A DNA stretch of 64,000 nucleotides from Paraprevotella clara YIT 11840 (GCF_000233955.1 NZ_JH376581.1:1-64000), one strand, 5' to 3'. Numbered from the stretch's first letter, positions 17,401-28,179 are shown. Translations and numbers: made by a program. The notes: a model not told the origin generated them from the letters alone.

Positions 17401-18615
17401 ATGGATACATTCAAACTGAATACAATAGAAGAAGCCGTTGCCGACTTCAAAGAAGGCAAGTTCGTAATAGTAGTGGACGACGAAGACCGTGAGAATGAAG
17501 GTGACTTCATCACGGCTGCGGAAATGATTACGCCTGAAAAAGTAAATTTCATGCTTCAGGAAGGAAGAGGCGTGCTCTGTGCACCGATTACCATTTCACG
17601 TAGTGAAGAACTGGACTTACCTCATCAGGTCAGCACCAATACTTCTATCTTAGGAACCCCTTTCACCATAACCATAGACAAACTGGAAGGCTGTACCACC
17701 GGAGTTTCCGCGCATGACAGGGCTGCCACCATCCGCGCATTGGCCGACCCGTCTTCCCGTCCGGAAACTTTTGGCCGCCCAGGGCATATCAACCCGCTGT
17801 ATGCGCAAGACAAAGGCGTACTGCGCCGTGCCGGACATACAGAAGCTGCTGTCGATCTGGCACGTCTGGCCGGCTTGCAACCGGCTGCTGCCCTCATCGA
17901 AATCCTGAATCCGGACGGTACCATGGCCCGCATGCCTGAATTACAAAAGGTGTCCGCACGCTTCGGAATCAAAATCATAGCCATACGCGACTTAATTGCC
18001 TATCGGCTCAAACAAGAGTCCATGGTGGAACGCGGCCCGGAAGTAGACATGCCTACCGACTACGGGCACTTCCGCGACATTACTTTCCGCCAGACCAGCA
18101 ACGGGCTGGAACACGTGGCACTTATCAAAGGAGAATGGGAACCGGACGAACCGATTTTAGTGCGTGTACATTCCTCGTGCGTCACCGGAGACATATTCGG
18201 CAGCCAGCGTTGCGATTGCGGAGCACAACTCCATAAATCCATGCGCATGATAGAAGAGGCTGGAAAGGGCGTTATCCTCTACATGAACCAAGAAGGGCGT
18301 GGCATAGGCCTTTTCAACAAGATGAAAGCCTATAAACTGCAAGAAGAAGGTATGGATACCGTAGATGCCAACGTACATCTCGGTTTCTTGCCTGATGAAC
18401 GCGAATACGGTGTCGGAGCTCAAATCCTGCATGAATTGGGCGTACATAAAATGCGCCTGTTGACGAACAATCCGGTCAAACGTGTAGGTTTGGAGGCCTA
18501 CGGACTCGAAATCGTGGAAAATGTGCCCATCGAAGTTCCGGTCACCCCCTACGACGAAAAATATATGCGAACCAAAAAAGAACGTATGGGACACACATTG
18601 CATTTCAATAAATAA
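17401..18615 (+). CDS. ribBA: Bifunctional 3,4-dihydroxy-2-butanone-4-phosphate synthase / GTP cyclohydrolase II
   Basis: 404 residues, the standard length of fused RibBA, which makes both precursors of riboflavin. The N-terminal half converts ribulose 5-phosphate: [11 protein letters not shown] (26-36) holds the acidic magnesium-binding cluster, and [17 protein letters not shown] (about 142-158) completes the site. The C-terminal half opens the GTP ring: zinc ligands C260, C271 and C273 in [16 protein letters not shown], then NQEGRGIGL and [10 protein letters not shown]. It sits between the LptF/G-like permease and a BI-1 family gene with short gaps. No FMN riboswitch-like leader is visible in front of it, so it probably depends on the upstream promoter. 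Confidence 0.97.
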   Translation: MDTFKLNTIEEAVADFKEGKFVIVVDDEDRENEGDFITAAEMITPEKVNFMLQEGRGVLCAPITISRSEELDLPHQVSTNTSILGTPFTITIDKLEGCTTGVSAHDRAATIRALADPSSRPETFGRPGHINPLYAQDKGVLRRAGHTEAAVDLARLAGLQPAAALIEILNPDGTMARMPELQKVSARFGIKIIAIRDLIAYRLKQESMVERGPEVDMPTDYGHFRDITFRQTSNGLEHVALIKGEWEPDEPILVRVHSSCVTGDIFGSQRCDCGAQLHKSMRMIEEAGKGVILYMNQEGRGIGLFNKMKAYKLQEEGMDTVDANVHLGFLPDEREYGVGAQILHELGVHKMRLLTNNPVKRVGLEAYGLEIVENVPIEVPVTPYDEKYMRTKKERMGHTLHFNK

Positions 18616-18640
18616 CCCAACTCTCAAAAACAACAACATA

Positions 18641-19354
18641 ATGGAAACTAAAAACATATATGCTTATAACCCGAAAGAGACGGAACAGGCTTCCGTGTTT
18701 TCCAAACTCATGCGTAATGTCTATCGGTGGATGACATTCGCTTTGGCCATTACCGGACTGACAGCCGCATGCGTGGCAGGCAATGCCACACTGATGCAAT
18801 TCATATTGGGGAATCAGGCCGTGTTCCTCGGACTTATCATTGCCGAACTCGTCGTAGCCTTTACCCTGATAGGCCGTGTCAGCAAATTGTCATTCACCAA
18901 TGCCTCTCTATTGTTTATTCTGTATTCCATCCTTACCGGAGCTACGCTATCTACCATTTTTCTGGTATACGAAATAGGTTCCATCGCTTCTACTTTCTTC
19001 GTCACTGCCGGTACATTCGGAGCTATGTCCTTAGTAGGATATTTCACTCATAAAGACTTAAGCAAAATGGGAACATATCTCATCATGGCACTCATCGGAC
19101 TTATCATCGCAACCATAGCGAACTGGTTTATAGCCAGCACTACGCTCGACTGGGGTATCACGTATGCCCTTGTGCTCGTTTTTGTCGGACTGACGGCATA
19201 CGATACCCAAAAAATCAAGGTCATGTTGCGTGAGCATGGAATGGGACTGGACGAAAGCACACAAAAGTTGGCTTTAATGGGTAGTTTCACTTTGTATCTG
19301 GATTTCCTGAATTTGTTTCTCCAACTACTGAAAATCCTTGGAAAAAGAAAATAA
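18641..19354 (+). CDS. Bax inhibitor-1/YccA family membrane protein
   Basis: 237 residues starting METKNIYAYN. An open frame reaches further upstream into ribBA, but that part is the shadow of another frame, and the ATG at 18641, 25 bases after the ribBA stop, gives the normal family length. Seven hydrophobic helices are evident. The conserved family signature lies at the end: GLTAYDTQKIKVM (about 182-194) and GSFTLYLDFLNLFLQLL. Bacterial BI-1 proteins are inner membrane proteins, some of which leak calcium in a pH-dependent way or associate with FtsH. Function in this organism is unknown. Probably the last gene of the operon that starts with the LptF/G-like permease. Confidence 0.93.
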   Translation: METKNIYAYNPKETEQASVFSKLMRNVYRWMTFALAITGLTAACVAGNATLMQFILGNQAVFLGLIIAELVVAFTLIGRVSKLSFTNASLLFILYSILTGATLSTIFLVYEIGSIASTFFVTAGTFGAMSLVGYFTHKDLSKMGTYLIMALIGLIIATIANWFIASTTLDWGITYALVLVFVGLTAYDTQKIKVMLREHGMGLDESTQKLALMGSFTLYLDFLNLFLQLLKILGKRK

Positions 19355-19443
19355 CAGCAGGGAATAAGATTGATTTTTCACCAAAAAGACACCTTTTTCA
19401 TCGAAAAGGAGTTAAAAGTGTAGCACATATCCGCAGAATTGCC

Positions 19444-19451
19444 TAACTTTG
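19444..19451 (+). promoter_or_regulatory. Promoter -7 box upstream of the aminotransferase
   Basis: TAACTTTG, the Bacteroidetes -7 box, lies 40 bases before the ATG at 19492. A good -33 TTTG is not seen at the usual distance. Confidence 0.55.
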
Positions 19452-19491
19452 CAACATCAAGCCACGAGAATCAATAAATTAAGAAACATAT

Positions 19492-20685
19492 ATGAATCAA
19501 CTATCAGACCGTTTGAACAGACTTTCTCCCTCTGCAACTTTAGCTATGTCTCAAAAAAGCAGCGAGCTGAAAGCACAAGGTGTAGATGTAATCAATTTAA
19601 GTGTCGGCGAACCGGATTTCAACACTCCGGATCATATCAAAGCGGCTGCCATCAAAGCCGTAGAAGAGAATTATTCACGCTATTCTCCCGTACCGGGCTA
19701 TCCTGCACTGCGCGAAGCCATCTCTGCCAAACTGAAAAACGAAAACGGCTTGGACTATGCACCGGCGCAGATTCTTTGTTCCAACGGAGCCAAACAATCT
19801 GTATGTAATGCCATCATGGCATTAGTCAATGCCGGTGATGAAGTGATCATTCCGGCTCCTTATTGGGTCAGCTATCCCCAAATGGTCAAATTGGCCGAAG
19901 GAGAACCCGTCATTGTAGAAGCAGGCATAGAACAAGATTTCAAGATTACGCCCGAACAGTTGGAAGCAGCTATCACGCCGAAAACACGTGCGCTGATTCT
20001 CTGTTCCCCCAGCAATCCTACGGGTTCGGTATATTCCAAAGAAGAGTTGGCCGGTCTGGCTCGCATCCTCGCACAACATGAGCGCGTGATAGTCATTGCC
20101 GACGAAATTTATGAGCACATCAATTATATCGGCAAACATGAAAGCATTGCCCAATTCGCAGAAATAAAAGACCGCGTAGTCATCGTCAACGGAGTATCGA
20201 AGGCATACGCCATGACGGGATGGAGAATCGGTTTCATTGCCGCTCCCGAATGGATCGTAAAAGGCTGTAACAAGCTACAAGGCCAATACACCAGTGGCCC
20301 TTGCTCCGTTTCGCAAAAGGCTGCCGAAGCCGCTTATACGGGTTCACAGCAATGCGTAGAAGACATGCGCCAGGCTTTTGAACGCCGTAAAAACCTGATT
20401 GTCAAATTGGCTAAAGAAATTCCCGGATTGGAAGTGAACAACCCGGAAGGCGCATTCTATCTGTTCCCCAAGTGCAGTTCGTATTTCGGTAAGAAAGACG
20501 GTGAACGTGTAATCAACAACTCCACCGACTTTGCCATGTACCTGCTTGAAGTGGGACATGTAGCTACAGTGGGTGGCGACGCTTTCGGATCCCCCGAATG
20601 CTTCCGTATGAGCTATGCCACCAGTGACGAAAACATTGTCGAGGCCATGAAACGGATTAAAGAAACCCTGGCCCGACTGAGATAA
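19492..20685 (+). CDS. Pyridoxal phosphate-dependent class I aminotransferase (aspartate aminotransferase type)
   Basis: 397 residues, the length of the I-gamma aspartate/prephenate aminotransferases. Motifs are LSVGEPDFNTPDHI (35-48), YSRYSPVPGYPALREA (about 63-78, phosphate and substrate region), CSPSNPTGSVYS near 164-175, ADEIYEHINY near 203-212 with the PLP-binding Asp and Tyr, and SKAYAMTGWRIGF with the Schiff-base lysine at K237. The conserved Arg of FRMSYA near the C-terminus binds the substrate carboxylate. It moves an amino group between aspartate (or another amino acid) and 2-oxoglutarate in the cytoplasm. It has its own promoter and a terminator. Confidence 0.93.
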   Translation: MNQLSDRLNRLSPSATLAMSQKSSELKAQGVDVINLSVGEPDFNTPDHIKAAAIKAVEENYSRYSPVPGYPALREAISAKLKNENGLDYAPAQILCSNGAKQSVCNAIMALVNAGDEVIIPAPYWVSYPQMVKLAEGEPVIVEAGIEQDFKITPEQLEAAITPKTRALILCSPSNPTGSVYSKEELAGLARILAQHERVIVIADEIYEHINYIGKHESIAQFAEIKDRVVIVNGVSKAYAMTGWRIGFIAAPEWIVKGCNKLQGQYTSGPCSVSQKAAEAAYTGSQQCVEDMRQAFERRKNLIVKLAKEIPGLEVNNPEGAFYLFPKCSSYFGKKDGERVINNSTDFAMYLLEVGHVATVGGDAFGSPECFRMSYATSDENIVEAMKRIKETLARLR

Positions 20686-20715
20686 AAAGAAGTACGTCTT
20701 TAAATAATCTAATGC

Positions 20716-20759
20716 AAAGTATCTCGTCGGAAAACACTGTCGGGGTACTTTTCTTTTTA
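20716..20759 (+). terminator. Intrinsic terminator after the aminotransferase
   Basis: AAAGTA (20716-20721) pairs with TACTTT (20746-20751). Inner CG-rich pairs extend the stem, and the run CTTTTT follows. It lies 30 bases after the stop codon. Confidence 0.65.
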
Positions 20760-20822
20760 CATAAAAAACGAATAGTATTTTGGATTAAGACATAATTATA
20801 AGTATTATATAGAACACAAGGA

Positions 20823-23429
20823 ATGAGAAAAAACATAATATGGATAAGCCTGTTTTCTTTCGCTATGACAACGATAGCGGAATCCTCTATCGCATCTGTA
20901 AATACAGGCATTTTTCCCCTCCTGGCAAAAAACAGAAAGAAAGCAGAGCCCAAAGACTCGGTTGCATCTGATTATAAAAAGCTGACGGGAAGAGACTCGG
21001 TTGCCCTCAAAGGAATTGCCAATATCATAAAGAAAAACGGCAGTTTCTATCTGGAGTTCCCGACCCGACTGTTAGGACGTGAATTTCTGGTTACCAACCG
21101 CTTGCAGAAAGTGCCTTTGGAATTGAATGAGGCCGGAGTGAACAAGGGTATCAATTATGAGAACCAAGTCGTCACTTTCGAATGGCAACGCGAAGGAAAA
21201 AAATTATGTATCCGCCAGCAACGTCTCACTCCTGAAGTTCCTGTCACGGATGCTTTAGCCTCGTCTGTAGCAGACAACTATATCAATCCGCTTATCGCCA
21301 GTTTGAAAATAGAGGCCGTAGCACCGGACTCCAGTACCGTAGTGGTTAAAATCGACGAATTGTTCAACGGGAAGCAAACCGGGCTCAACGACGTATTCAA
21401 CAACATCAATCTCGGAACGTCTGCCAATGCCGACCTCTCCCGCATCCTGGACATCAAGGCATTTGAAAGCAATATCACGGCCACTTCGGAACTGACTACC
21501 ATCGTAAGGGAAGGCATGAGCAAAGTAAACGTGACCGTAGTGGTCAGTTCATCGCTCAGCCTCTTGCCCGAAACTCCGATGAGAGGACGCAAAGAGAGCA
21601 GAAAGGTCGGATATTTCACGACCCACCGCCTCAGCTACTCAGACCGTCAACAAGAACTTGAAACCCGCCGCTACATCACACGTTGGCGTTTGGAACCATC
21701 AGACGAAGCCGCTTATTTACGCGGCGAACTGACCTCTCCGAAAAAACCGATTACATTCTATATCGACCCGGCTACACCGAAGCAACTGCGCCCCTACATC
21801 CGCAAAGGTATTCTGGATTGGAACACGGCTTTTGAACAAGCCGGTTTCAAGGATGCCGTGCGTGTGGAAGAATATACCGACAGTATGGCTGCAGAAGGAG
21901 ACGATTTGAAATATTCCTTATTCACCTATGCAGCTTCGGACAAGTCCAATGCCATGGGGCCGTCGGTCATCGACCCGCGTACAGGCGAAATCATCGAAGC
22001 CGACATCATCTGGTGGCACAACGTCGTATCTTTATTGCGCGAATGGATTGTTGTACAGACCGGGGCTGTCAATTCAGCCGTACGGAATCCGGAACTGCCC
22101 GACAGCCTGATGGGAGATGCCGCCCGTTTCGTAGCTTGCCATGAAGTAGGGCATTCTTTGGGTCTCAAGCATAACATGATTGCATCCTGGGCCTACCCGA
22201 CCGATTCCTTGCGTTCTCCCGAATTCATGTCGCGAGTAGGCGGCACAGCATCTTCCATCATGGACTATGCCCGCTTCAACTACGTGGCCCAACCGGAAGA
22301 CCACGTACCTTACGTCTCCCCACACATCGGTCCCTACGACCGCTTTGCCATCGAATGGGGATATCGTTGGTATCCGGACGAGGAAACGGAAAAAAGACAG
22401 CTCCGTGCGCTGTTGGACAGCCATACGGAGAAAATATACAAATACGGGGAAGAGCAATCTCCACGCGAAGCTGTAGACCCACGTTCCCTCAGCGAAGACT
22501 TAGGCGACAACGCCATGAAATCGGCTGGCTACGGTATAGAGAACCTGAAACGTATCGTACCGGAAATCGTTGAATGGACTACCACCGGCGAAGAAGGGCA
22601 GACCTATAAAAATGCGGCCAAGCTCTACGCCGGAGCCGTCTTCCAATGGGGACTCTATCCTTATCATGTCATGGCCAATGTGGGTGGAATCTATTTGGAA
22701 AGCACAGAGGTCGGCGACGGCCAAAAGACTTATACTTTTGTGGAAAAGGAAAAACAGAAAGAAGCCGTACAGTTCCTGCTCGATCAGTATATCACCTATC
22801 CGGCCTGGTTGTTCGACACCTCTGTTTCCGACTACACTTACATACTGAAAGAAACTCCGCTCGGCACGTTGGAACAAAGCCCTAACGCCATGTACAAGAA
22901 CACGCTGAACTACTTGTTGTGGGACTTGCTGGACAACAAACGTATGGTTCGCATGTTTGAAAATGAATTTCAGAACGGCGAGAAAGCCTTTACCCCCGTG
23001 GAAATGGTAGACATGTTGCACAAACACATATTCAAGCCCACCATGGCAGGCAAGAAGCTCGACGTAATGACCCGAAACCTGCAAAAGTCGTTCGTCGATG
23101 CACTTATCACGGCGGCCGCCGAAGAGGAAGGTGTGAAAATCAACAAACGCCTCCACGCCCCCCTGCCGGCTTTGAATACCACGGCCTTGCCGTGCAACGC
23201 CCACGGATGCTCTTCTGCCATGAACGGCGATAATCGCAATGCCCGCCTCATCGACATGTATAGTACGCAAATCAACCGTGTCAGCGACGCCATCAGTGTC
23301 AAACGCGGAGAGTTGATGAGCATCTTACAATTGCTGAAAAACAAACGAAACATTTCCGACCCTGCCACCCGTTTCCATTACGAGGACATGATCCTGCGTA
23401 TCCAAACGGCACTCGGGTTGACTAAATAA
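20823..23429 (+). CDS. Secreted zinc-dependent metalloprotease (DUF5117/DUF5118 family)
   Basis: 868 residues. A hydrophobic N-terminus (about 1-24) serves as signal peptide, so the protein is periplasmic or surface-exposed. The Bacteroidetes family with DUF5118, DUF5117 and DUF4953 regions is recognised by its opening (SDYKKLTGRDSVALKGIANI), by FYIDPATPKQLRPYIRKGI (about 318-336), and by the active site HEVGHSLGLKH at 440-450, a metzincin-type HExxHxxGxxH motif. An SSIMDYARFNY segment about 38 residues later could provide the Met-turn. It is followed after 15 bases by a SusC gene, so peptidase and importer are probably made together. Peptide or glycopeptide substrates are likely; the target is unknown. 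Confidence 0.88.
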   Translation: MRKNIIWISLFSFAMTTIAESSIASVNTGIFPLLAKNRKKAEPKDSVASDYKKLTGRDSVALKGIANIIKKNGSFYLEFPTRLLGREFLVTNRLQKVPLELNEAGVNKGINYENQVVTFEWQREGKKLCIRQQRLTPEVPVTDALASSVADNYINPLIASLKIEAVAPDSSTVVVKIDELFNGKQTGLNDVFNNINLGTSANADLSRILDIKAFESNITATSELTTIVREGMSKVNVTVVVSSSLSLLPETPMRGRKESRKVGYFTTHRLSYSDRQQELETRRYITRWRLEPSDEAAYLRGELTSPKKPITFYIDPATPKQLRPYIRKGILDWNTAFEQAGFKDAVRVEEYTDSMAAEGDDLKYSLFTYAASDKSNAMGPSVIDPRTGEIIEADIIWWHNVVSLLREWIVVQTGAVNSAVRNPELPDSLMGDAARFVACHEVGHSLGLKHNMIASWAYPTDSLRSPEFMSRVGGTASSIMDYARFNYVAQPEDHVPYVSPHIGPYDRFAIEWGYRWYPDEETEKRQLRALLDSHTEKIYKYGEEQSPREAVDPRSLSEDLGDNAMKSAGYGIENLKRIVPEIVEWTTTGEEGQTYKNAAKLYAGAVFQWGLYPYHVMANVGGIYLESTEVGDGQKTYTFVEKEKQKEAVQFLLDQYITYPAWLFDTSVSDYTYILKETPLGTLEQSPNAMYKNTLNYLLWDLLDNKRMVRMFENEFQNGEKAFTPVEMVDMLHKHIFKPTMAGKKLDVMTRNLQKSFVDALITAAAEEEGVKINKRLHAPLPALNTTALPCNAHGCSSAMNGDNRNARLIDMYSTQINRVSDAISVKRGELMSILQLLKNKRNISDPATRFHYEDMILRIQTALGLTK

Positions 23430-23444
23430 AAAACAACGAAAGGA

Positions 23445-26400
23445 ATGAATATGAGAAGAATTGAATGTATCCTCTTGTGTCTGTTCATCGGGATTCTGTC
23501 CATGGCGGCACAGACCCGTACCGTCACCGGCTCTGTCTTCGACAAGGCAGACAACCAACCGGTTATCGGTGCCACCATAGCGGTCATGAGCGCACAAGGT
23601 ACCGTGGCGCATGGCACGACAACCGACTTGGACGGTAAGTTCAAACTGGAAGTACCCTCAGGAACCCAAAACCTGACTTGCCGTTTTATGGGTTATACAA
23701 CGACCACGATTCATCTTCAAACAGGAAAAGACAACTATACAGTCTATATGGAAAATGATTCCAAACAGTTGAATGAACTGGTCGTCACGGGTTATCAGGC
23801 AATCGACCGCCGCAAGTTAACCTCAGCCGTCACAACGATAAAGATGTCCGATGAGATTATCGGTGGAGTCAACAACATAGACCAGGCTCTGGCCGGACAG
23901 ATTGCCGGATTGTCCAGCGTGACCTCTTCCGGCTCACCCGGTGCGCCGGTCAAGTTACGCATCCGCGGAACGGCCTCCCTCAGCGGAACGCAAGACCCGC
24001 TCTGGGTGCTCGACGGCATTCCATTGGAGGGTACAGACATCCCGTCTATGGAAGATTTACAAGACATAGATAACATCTATCAGACTTCAATCGCAGGTAT
24101 TAATCCGCAGGACATTGAAAGCATCACGGTACTGAAGGACGCAGCAGCCACGGCCATTTATGGTGCCCGGGCTGCAAACGGTGTAATCGTTATCACCACC
24201 AAAAAAGGAAAAGCAGGCAAGCCGCAAATCAACTTCTCCATGAAGTTGACGTACAACCCCAAGACAGACATCGACCGCCTCAACCTTTTGAACTCTGATG
24301 AAAAGGTTGACCTTGAACTTGGTCTATTGCAGTCCGATTATACCTACCGCGAAAATAAAGGTGATGTATCCCGCATCATTGCAGGCTACGGGCTGACCGA
24401 TGCCTACAAGGCAGGAGGTTGGAACGCCCTCTCGCCCGAGGCACAGGCTGACATCAATTCCCTGCGGGCTGTCAATACGGATTGGAACGACATCCTTTTC
24501 CGGGGCGTGTTCAACCAAGAATACAATGTAAGCCTTTCCGGAGGTTCTGAAAAAGCTACCTACTACTCCGCCTTAGGCTACTATGTGGAACAAGGCAATG
24601 TGGAAAGCGTAAAAAACGACCGCTTCAACCTGACGCTGAAAACCGACTACCGTATCAATAGCAAACTGAAAGTAGGAGCCTCCGTATTCGCTAACCGTCG
24701 CAAACAAAGGTCTTATCTGACCTACAACGAAGGCTTCACAAACCCTGTTTACTACTCACGGATAGCCAATCCCTACATGCGCCCGTTCGATGACGAGGGG
24801 AACTATATCTACGACACCAATGTACAACACCGCCAAGGCGATGACATCGTACCGGATTTCAACATCTTTGAAGAACGTGCCAATACATCTAATGAGAATA
24901 CCTTTACTTCTTTGATGTCCATCTTCGATGCCGAATTCAAATGGAACGAACATTTTAAAGTGACTTCACAATTCGGTCTGCAATGGGATGAAAACATGAT
25001 TGAAAAATATGCCGGACAAGACAGTTATGCCATGCGGCGTGAAAAAGAACAGCACCAATACAACGGAACGACTGTGCTTCCGGAAGGCGGTTCCAATAAA
25101 ATCACAGAGAACCACAGTTCCCAATGGACATGGAAAGCTATGGCAGAATATCAAAACCGTTTCAAAGACATACACGAACTGGAATTGATGGCTGGAACGG
25201 AAATCCGCCACAATGAAGATAAATCGCTCTATTCTGCCGTATATGGTTACGATGCACGCACATTAACATCCAAACCCATCATCTTTCCCAACGAAGAGAA
25301 AGCCGAAAGCGTCCCACTACATACGGAAACGTATCTCGAAAATGCCTTCGTTTCGTGGTTCGCCACCGGATCTTATACCCTACTCCACCGTTACACATTA
25401 GGGGGAAGTATCCGATTCGATGGTTCGGATATTTTTGGTGTGGCCAAAAAGTATCGCTACCTACCGCTTTACTCCGTCAGCGGTTTGTGGCGCATCAGTG
25501 ATGAACCGTTTATGAAAAATGTGACAGTCATCAACAATTTGGGACTTCGTGCTTCTTACGGTCTTCAAGGTAATATCGACAAGAATACTTCACCTTATTT
25601 GATAGGAATCTACGACCAAACCACTATCCTTCCTGGAAACTCTGAAGACGCCATTCGTCCGAGCAGTGCCCCCAATCCCGATCTGCGTTGGGAAAAGACC
25701 CAATCCGCAAACATCGGAATGGATTTGTCGCTTTGGGACAACATCATCTCTTTGAGTGTGGATTATTATTATCGTAAAGGTACTGACCTTATCGGCTTAC
25801 GTATGCTACCTTTAGAAACCGGCTATACTTCTACGACTGTCAATTGGGCACAAATGGAAAACGAAGGCGTGGAAGTAGCGCTGACCACACGCAACATACA
25901 CACCAAAGACTTCACGTGGTTCACGAACCTGAACTTCGGTTACAACGATAATACCGTATTACGGGAAACTGTAGCCGAAAATGCCATCAGACCCAGTCGT
26001 GAGGGATATTCCGTAGGAGCCATCTTTGCCTATAAAACAGCCGGACTGGATGACGAGGGTTATCCCTTGTTCCTCACACAAGATGGCCGAAAAGTAACCG
26101 CCACTGAATTTTTCAAGTTGAATAATGCCGGTGCCAGTACATTAAGTGCAGAAGAACAGCGCAACTTGTATAGTTATATCGGCAGCACGGAACCGAAAGT
26201 CTCCGGCGGTTTTATGAATACGTTCAAGTACAAGCGTGTTACATTAGGCATCAACTGTATTTTCAATTTCGGCATGTACGTACAAACCACTCCTACATAC
26301 GACCCGACCAACTATGACCGGGGCCTGAACAGTAACCGAGACATCCTGAACCGTTGGACTCCAGACCATACCAATACCACGTTGCCTAAATTAATGACCG

Positions 26401-26702
26401 AAAATGACGGGCGGACAGGAGAATACCTACGTTACAAAGAACAAAACCTGTTCCGTGAATTGGACATCTGGGTCAAGAAGCAAAACTATTTCCGCTTCGA
26501 GAGTATCCGCTTGGGATACGAGCTCCCGGAAAAATGGCTGAAACCCGTAGGCATCAAGAGTGCTTCCGTATCTTTGGAAGGACGTAATCTTTGGGTTATA
26601 GCCAGCAACTACCATAACTATCTCGACCCGGAGACAATGGGTAACCCGTACGCCGCACCCATTCCCAAAAGCTTTATCTTCGGACTTAACGTAAATTTCT
26701 AA
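23445..26702 (+). CDS. SusC/RagA family TonB-linked outer membrane transporter
   Basis: 1085 residues. Signal peptide about 1-22, then a carboxypeptidase-regulatory-like domain (TVTGSVFDKADNQPVIGATI, 25-44), the plug (SGSPGAPVKLRIRGTASL near 164-181, LWVLDGIPLEG, VLKDAAATAIYGARAANGVI) and a long beta-barrel ending in aromatic Phe (FIFGLNVNF). SusC proteins form the barrel of a SusCD pair that takes up large glycans or peptides with energy from TonB-ExbBD. The gene lies 15 bases after the metalloprotease and 16 bases before the SusD gene. The neighbours are a protease and a beta-propeller protein rather than glycoside hydrolases, which favours a RagA-like peptide role; this is inferred from context only. 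Confidence 0.95.
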   Translation: MNMRRIECILLCLFIGILSMAAQTRTVTGSVFDKADNQPVIGATIAVMSAQGTVAHGTTTDLDGKFKLEVPSGTQNLTCRFMGYTTTTIHLQTGKDNYTVYMENDSKQLNELVVTGYQAIDRRKLTSAVTTIKMSDEIIGGVNNIDQALAGQIAGLSSVTSSGSPGAPVKLRIRGTASLSGTQDPLWVLDGIPLEGTDIPSMEDLQDIDNIYQTSIAGINPQDIESITVLKDAAATAIYGARAANGVIVITTKKGKAGKPQINFSMKLTYNPKTDIDRLNLLNSDEKVDLELGLLQSDYTYRENKGDVSRIIAGYGLTDAYKAGGWNALSPEAQADINSLRAVNTDWNDILFRGVFNQEYNVSLSGGSEKATYYSALGYYVEQGNVESVKNDRFNLTLKTDYRINSKLKVGASVFANRRKQRSYLTYNEGFTNPVYYSRIANPYMRPFDDEGNYIYDTNVQHRQGDDIVPDFNIFEERANTSNENTFTSLMSIFDAEFKWNEHFKVTSQFGLQWDENMIEKYAGQDSYAMRREKEQHQYNGTTVLPEGGSNKITENHSSQWTWKAMAEYQNRFKDIHELELMAGTEIRHNEDKSLYSAVYGYDARTLTSKPIIFPNEEKAESVPLHTETYLENAFVSWFATGSYTLLHRYTLGGSIRFDGSDIFGVAKKYRYLPLYSVSGLWRISDEPFMKNVTVINNLGLRASYGLQGNIDKNTSPYLIGIYDQTTILPGNSEDAIRPSSAPNPDLRWEKTQSANIGMDLSLWDNIISLSVDYYYRKGTDLIGLRMLPLETGYTSTTVNWAQMENEGVEVALTTRNIHTKDFTWFTNLNFGYNDNTVLRETVAENAIRPSREGYSVGAIFAYKTAGLDDEGYPLFLTQDGRKVTATEFFKLNNAGASTLSAEEQRNLYSYIGSTEPKVSGGFMNTFKYKRVTLGINCIFNFGMYVQTTPTYDPTNYDRGLNSNRDILNRWTPDHTNTTLPKLMTENDGRTGEYLRYKEQNLFRELDIWVKKQNYFRFESIRLGYELPEKWLKPVGIKSASVSLEGRNLWVIASNYHNYLDPETMGNPYAAPIPKSFIFGLNVNF

Positions 26703-26718
26703 AAGAGGAGGACTCATA

Positions 26719-28068
26719 ATGAAAAAAAGACGTCTTAATATACTATGGATCATGGCAGCCCTTTTTGCTTTCACAGGTTGCAATGACTTCCTTGACATCC
26801 AGCCTGTAGGCAAAGTCATGCCCAAAACAGCCAAGGAATACCGTGCCCTACTCACTGATGCCTATTCCCGTATCCCTGCCGAACGAGGAAAGACTACATT
26901 CCGCAGCGATGAATTGACAATGGAGGGTGAAACCAATACGACCAATTTAGACTCTTATCTGGATATTTGGAGATGGAACGACACTAGTCCCGATGAGACC
27001 ACCCTTCCTTTCGAATGGCTACAGTTTTACTATGTAAGCTATATTGCCAATTCTGTTATTGAACAACAATACAACATCACGGAAGCGACAGATGCCGAAC
27101 GTAACCAGTTGGCCGGAGAGGCTTACATGCTTCGGGCATACATGCATTTCATCTTAGTAAACCTGTATGCCGAACCTTACACACATTGCGACCCGAAAAA
27201 TACCAAGGGAATCCCTTTAAAATTAGATAACGACATCAACAAGGTGTTATCACGTAATACGATAGCAGAGGTCTATACTTCCATCTTATCGGATATCAAA
27301 GAAGCTGAAAGGCTGTTGAATGTAGAGGAATGGCCCGAAGGCGAAACTTACCGATTCAACACCCTTTCCGTTCCGGCATTCCGCGCACGCGTCTACCTTT
27401 ATATGGGAGATTGGCAACAAGCCTACACCAACGCAACGGATGTCGTGGGCAAACACGGTGAGTTGGAAGACCTCACGGCTTCTTCCACGTTGCCCAACCA
27501 CTACCAATCCGTAGAAGCCATACTCTCCATGGAGAATATCTTTAATTCGTCTTCTCTTGGTGCCGGATACGTGGCGTCTGGTTTGTTATCTCTCTACCGT
27601 AGCGGCGACTTGCGCAAAAGCAAATTCTACAAGCAATTATCCGCCAGTGCGACAGAAGTGTTGAAAGCTGGGGTTAACACTTACCGGTGTACATTCCGCT
27701 CAGCCGAGTTCTACCTGACCGCCGCAGAAGCCGCCTTGGAACTGAACGACATGGACAATGCCCGCCATTACCTGACGGAACTGATGAAGAAACGTTACCT
27801 TTCAGCAATCTATCCCACATACGAGGCAGAAATCCTGTCTATGACGCAAGATGAATTACGGGAAGAAATCTACAATGAACGCTTTCGTGAGCTGGCTTTC
27901 GAGGGACATCGTTGGTTTGACCTGCGCCGTACGACCCGTCAGGAACTGACCAAGACGTATAAGGGGGAAACTTACGTATTGCAAAAAGACGACTCACGCT
28001 ATACGTTGCGTATCCCTGCCGATGCCATTGAAGCTAATCCGGGACTGGAGGAAGAAAATCGCGAGTAA
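26719..28068 (+). CDS. RagB/SusD family lipoprotein
   Basis: 449 residues. The N-terminus is a lipoprotein signal with the lipobox cysteine at residue 21 (AFTGC), followed by NDFLDIQPVGKVMP, the typical SusD opening. The middle has the tetratricopeptide-like helices, with EAYMLRAYMHFILVNLYAEPY near 133-153. The C-terminus shows YNERFRELAFEGHRWFDLRR, the SusD signature that ends in a WFDLRR-like block. It forms the lid over the SusC barrel on the cell surface and binds the nutrient first. An AGAGGAGGA-type Shine-Dalgarno precedes the ATG, unusually strong for this organism. At 449 residues it is on the short side for the family. Confidence 0.93.
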   Translation: MKKRRLNILWIMAALFAFTGCNDFLDIQPVGKVMPKTAKEYRALLTDAYSRIPAERGKTTFRSDELTMEGETNTTNLDSYLDIWRWNDTSPDETTLPFEWLQFYYVSYIANSVIEQQYNITEATDAERNQLAGEAYMLRAYMHFILVNLYAEPYTHCDPKNTKGIPLKLDNDINKVLSRNTIAEVYTSILSDIKEAERLLNVEEWPEGETYRFNTLSVPAFRARVYLYMGDWQQAYTNATDVVGKHGELEDLTASSTLPNHYQSVEAILSMENIFNSSSLGAGYVASGLLSLYRSGDLRKSKFYKQLSASATEVLKAGVNTYRCTFRSAEFYLTAAEAALELNDMDNARHYLTELMKKRYLSAIYPTYEAEILSMTQDELREEIYNERFRELAFEGHRWFDLRRTTRQELTKTYKGETYVLQKDDSRYTLRIPADAIEANPGLEEENRE

Positions 28069-28179
28069 GTGAGAGCAGACCGAGTTTGCTCGAAGTCTGC
28101 CGAACGGGAGCGATTTATCCAATAACCTCTCCCGACCCAATATGACAATACTTAATATTCATTTTTAAAATTATCCATT

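Noticed and set aside
18521-18640. Upstream extension of the BI-1 family gene
   Set aside because: It overlaps the end of ribBA in another frame and is not family-like; the ATG at 18641 gives the normal length.
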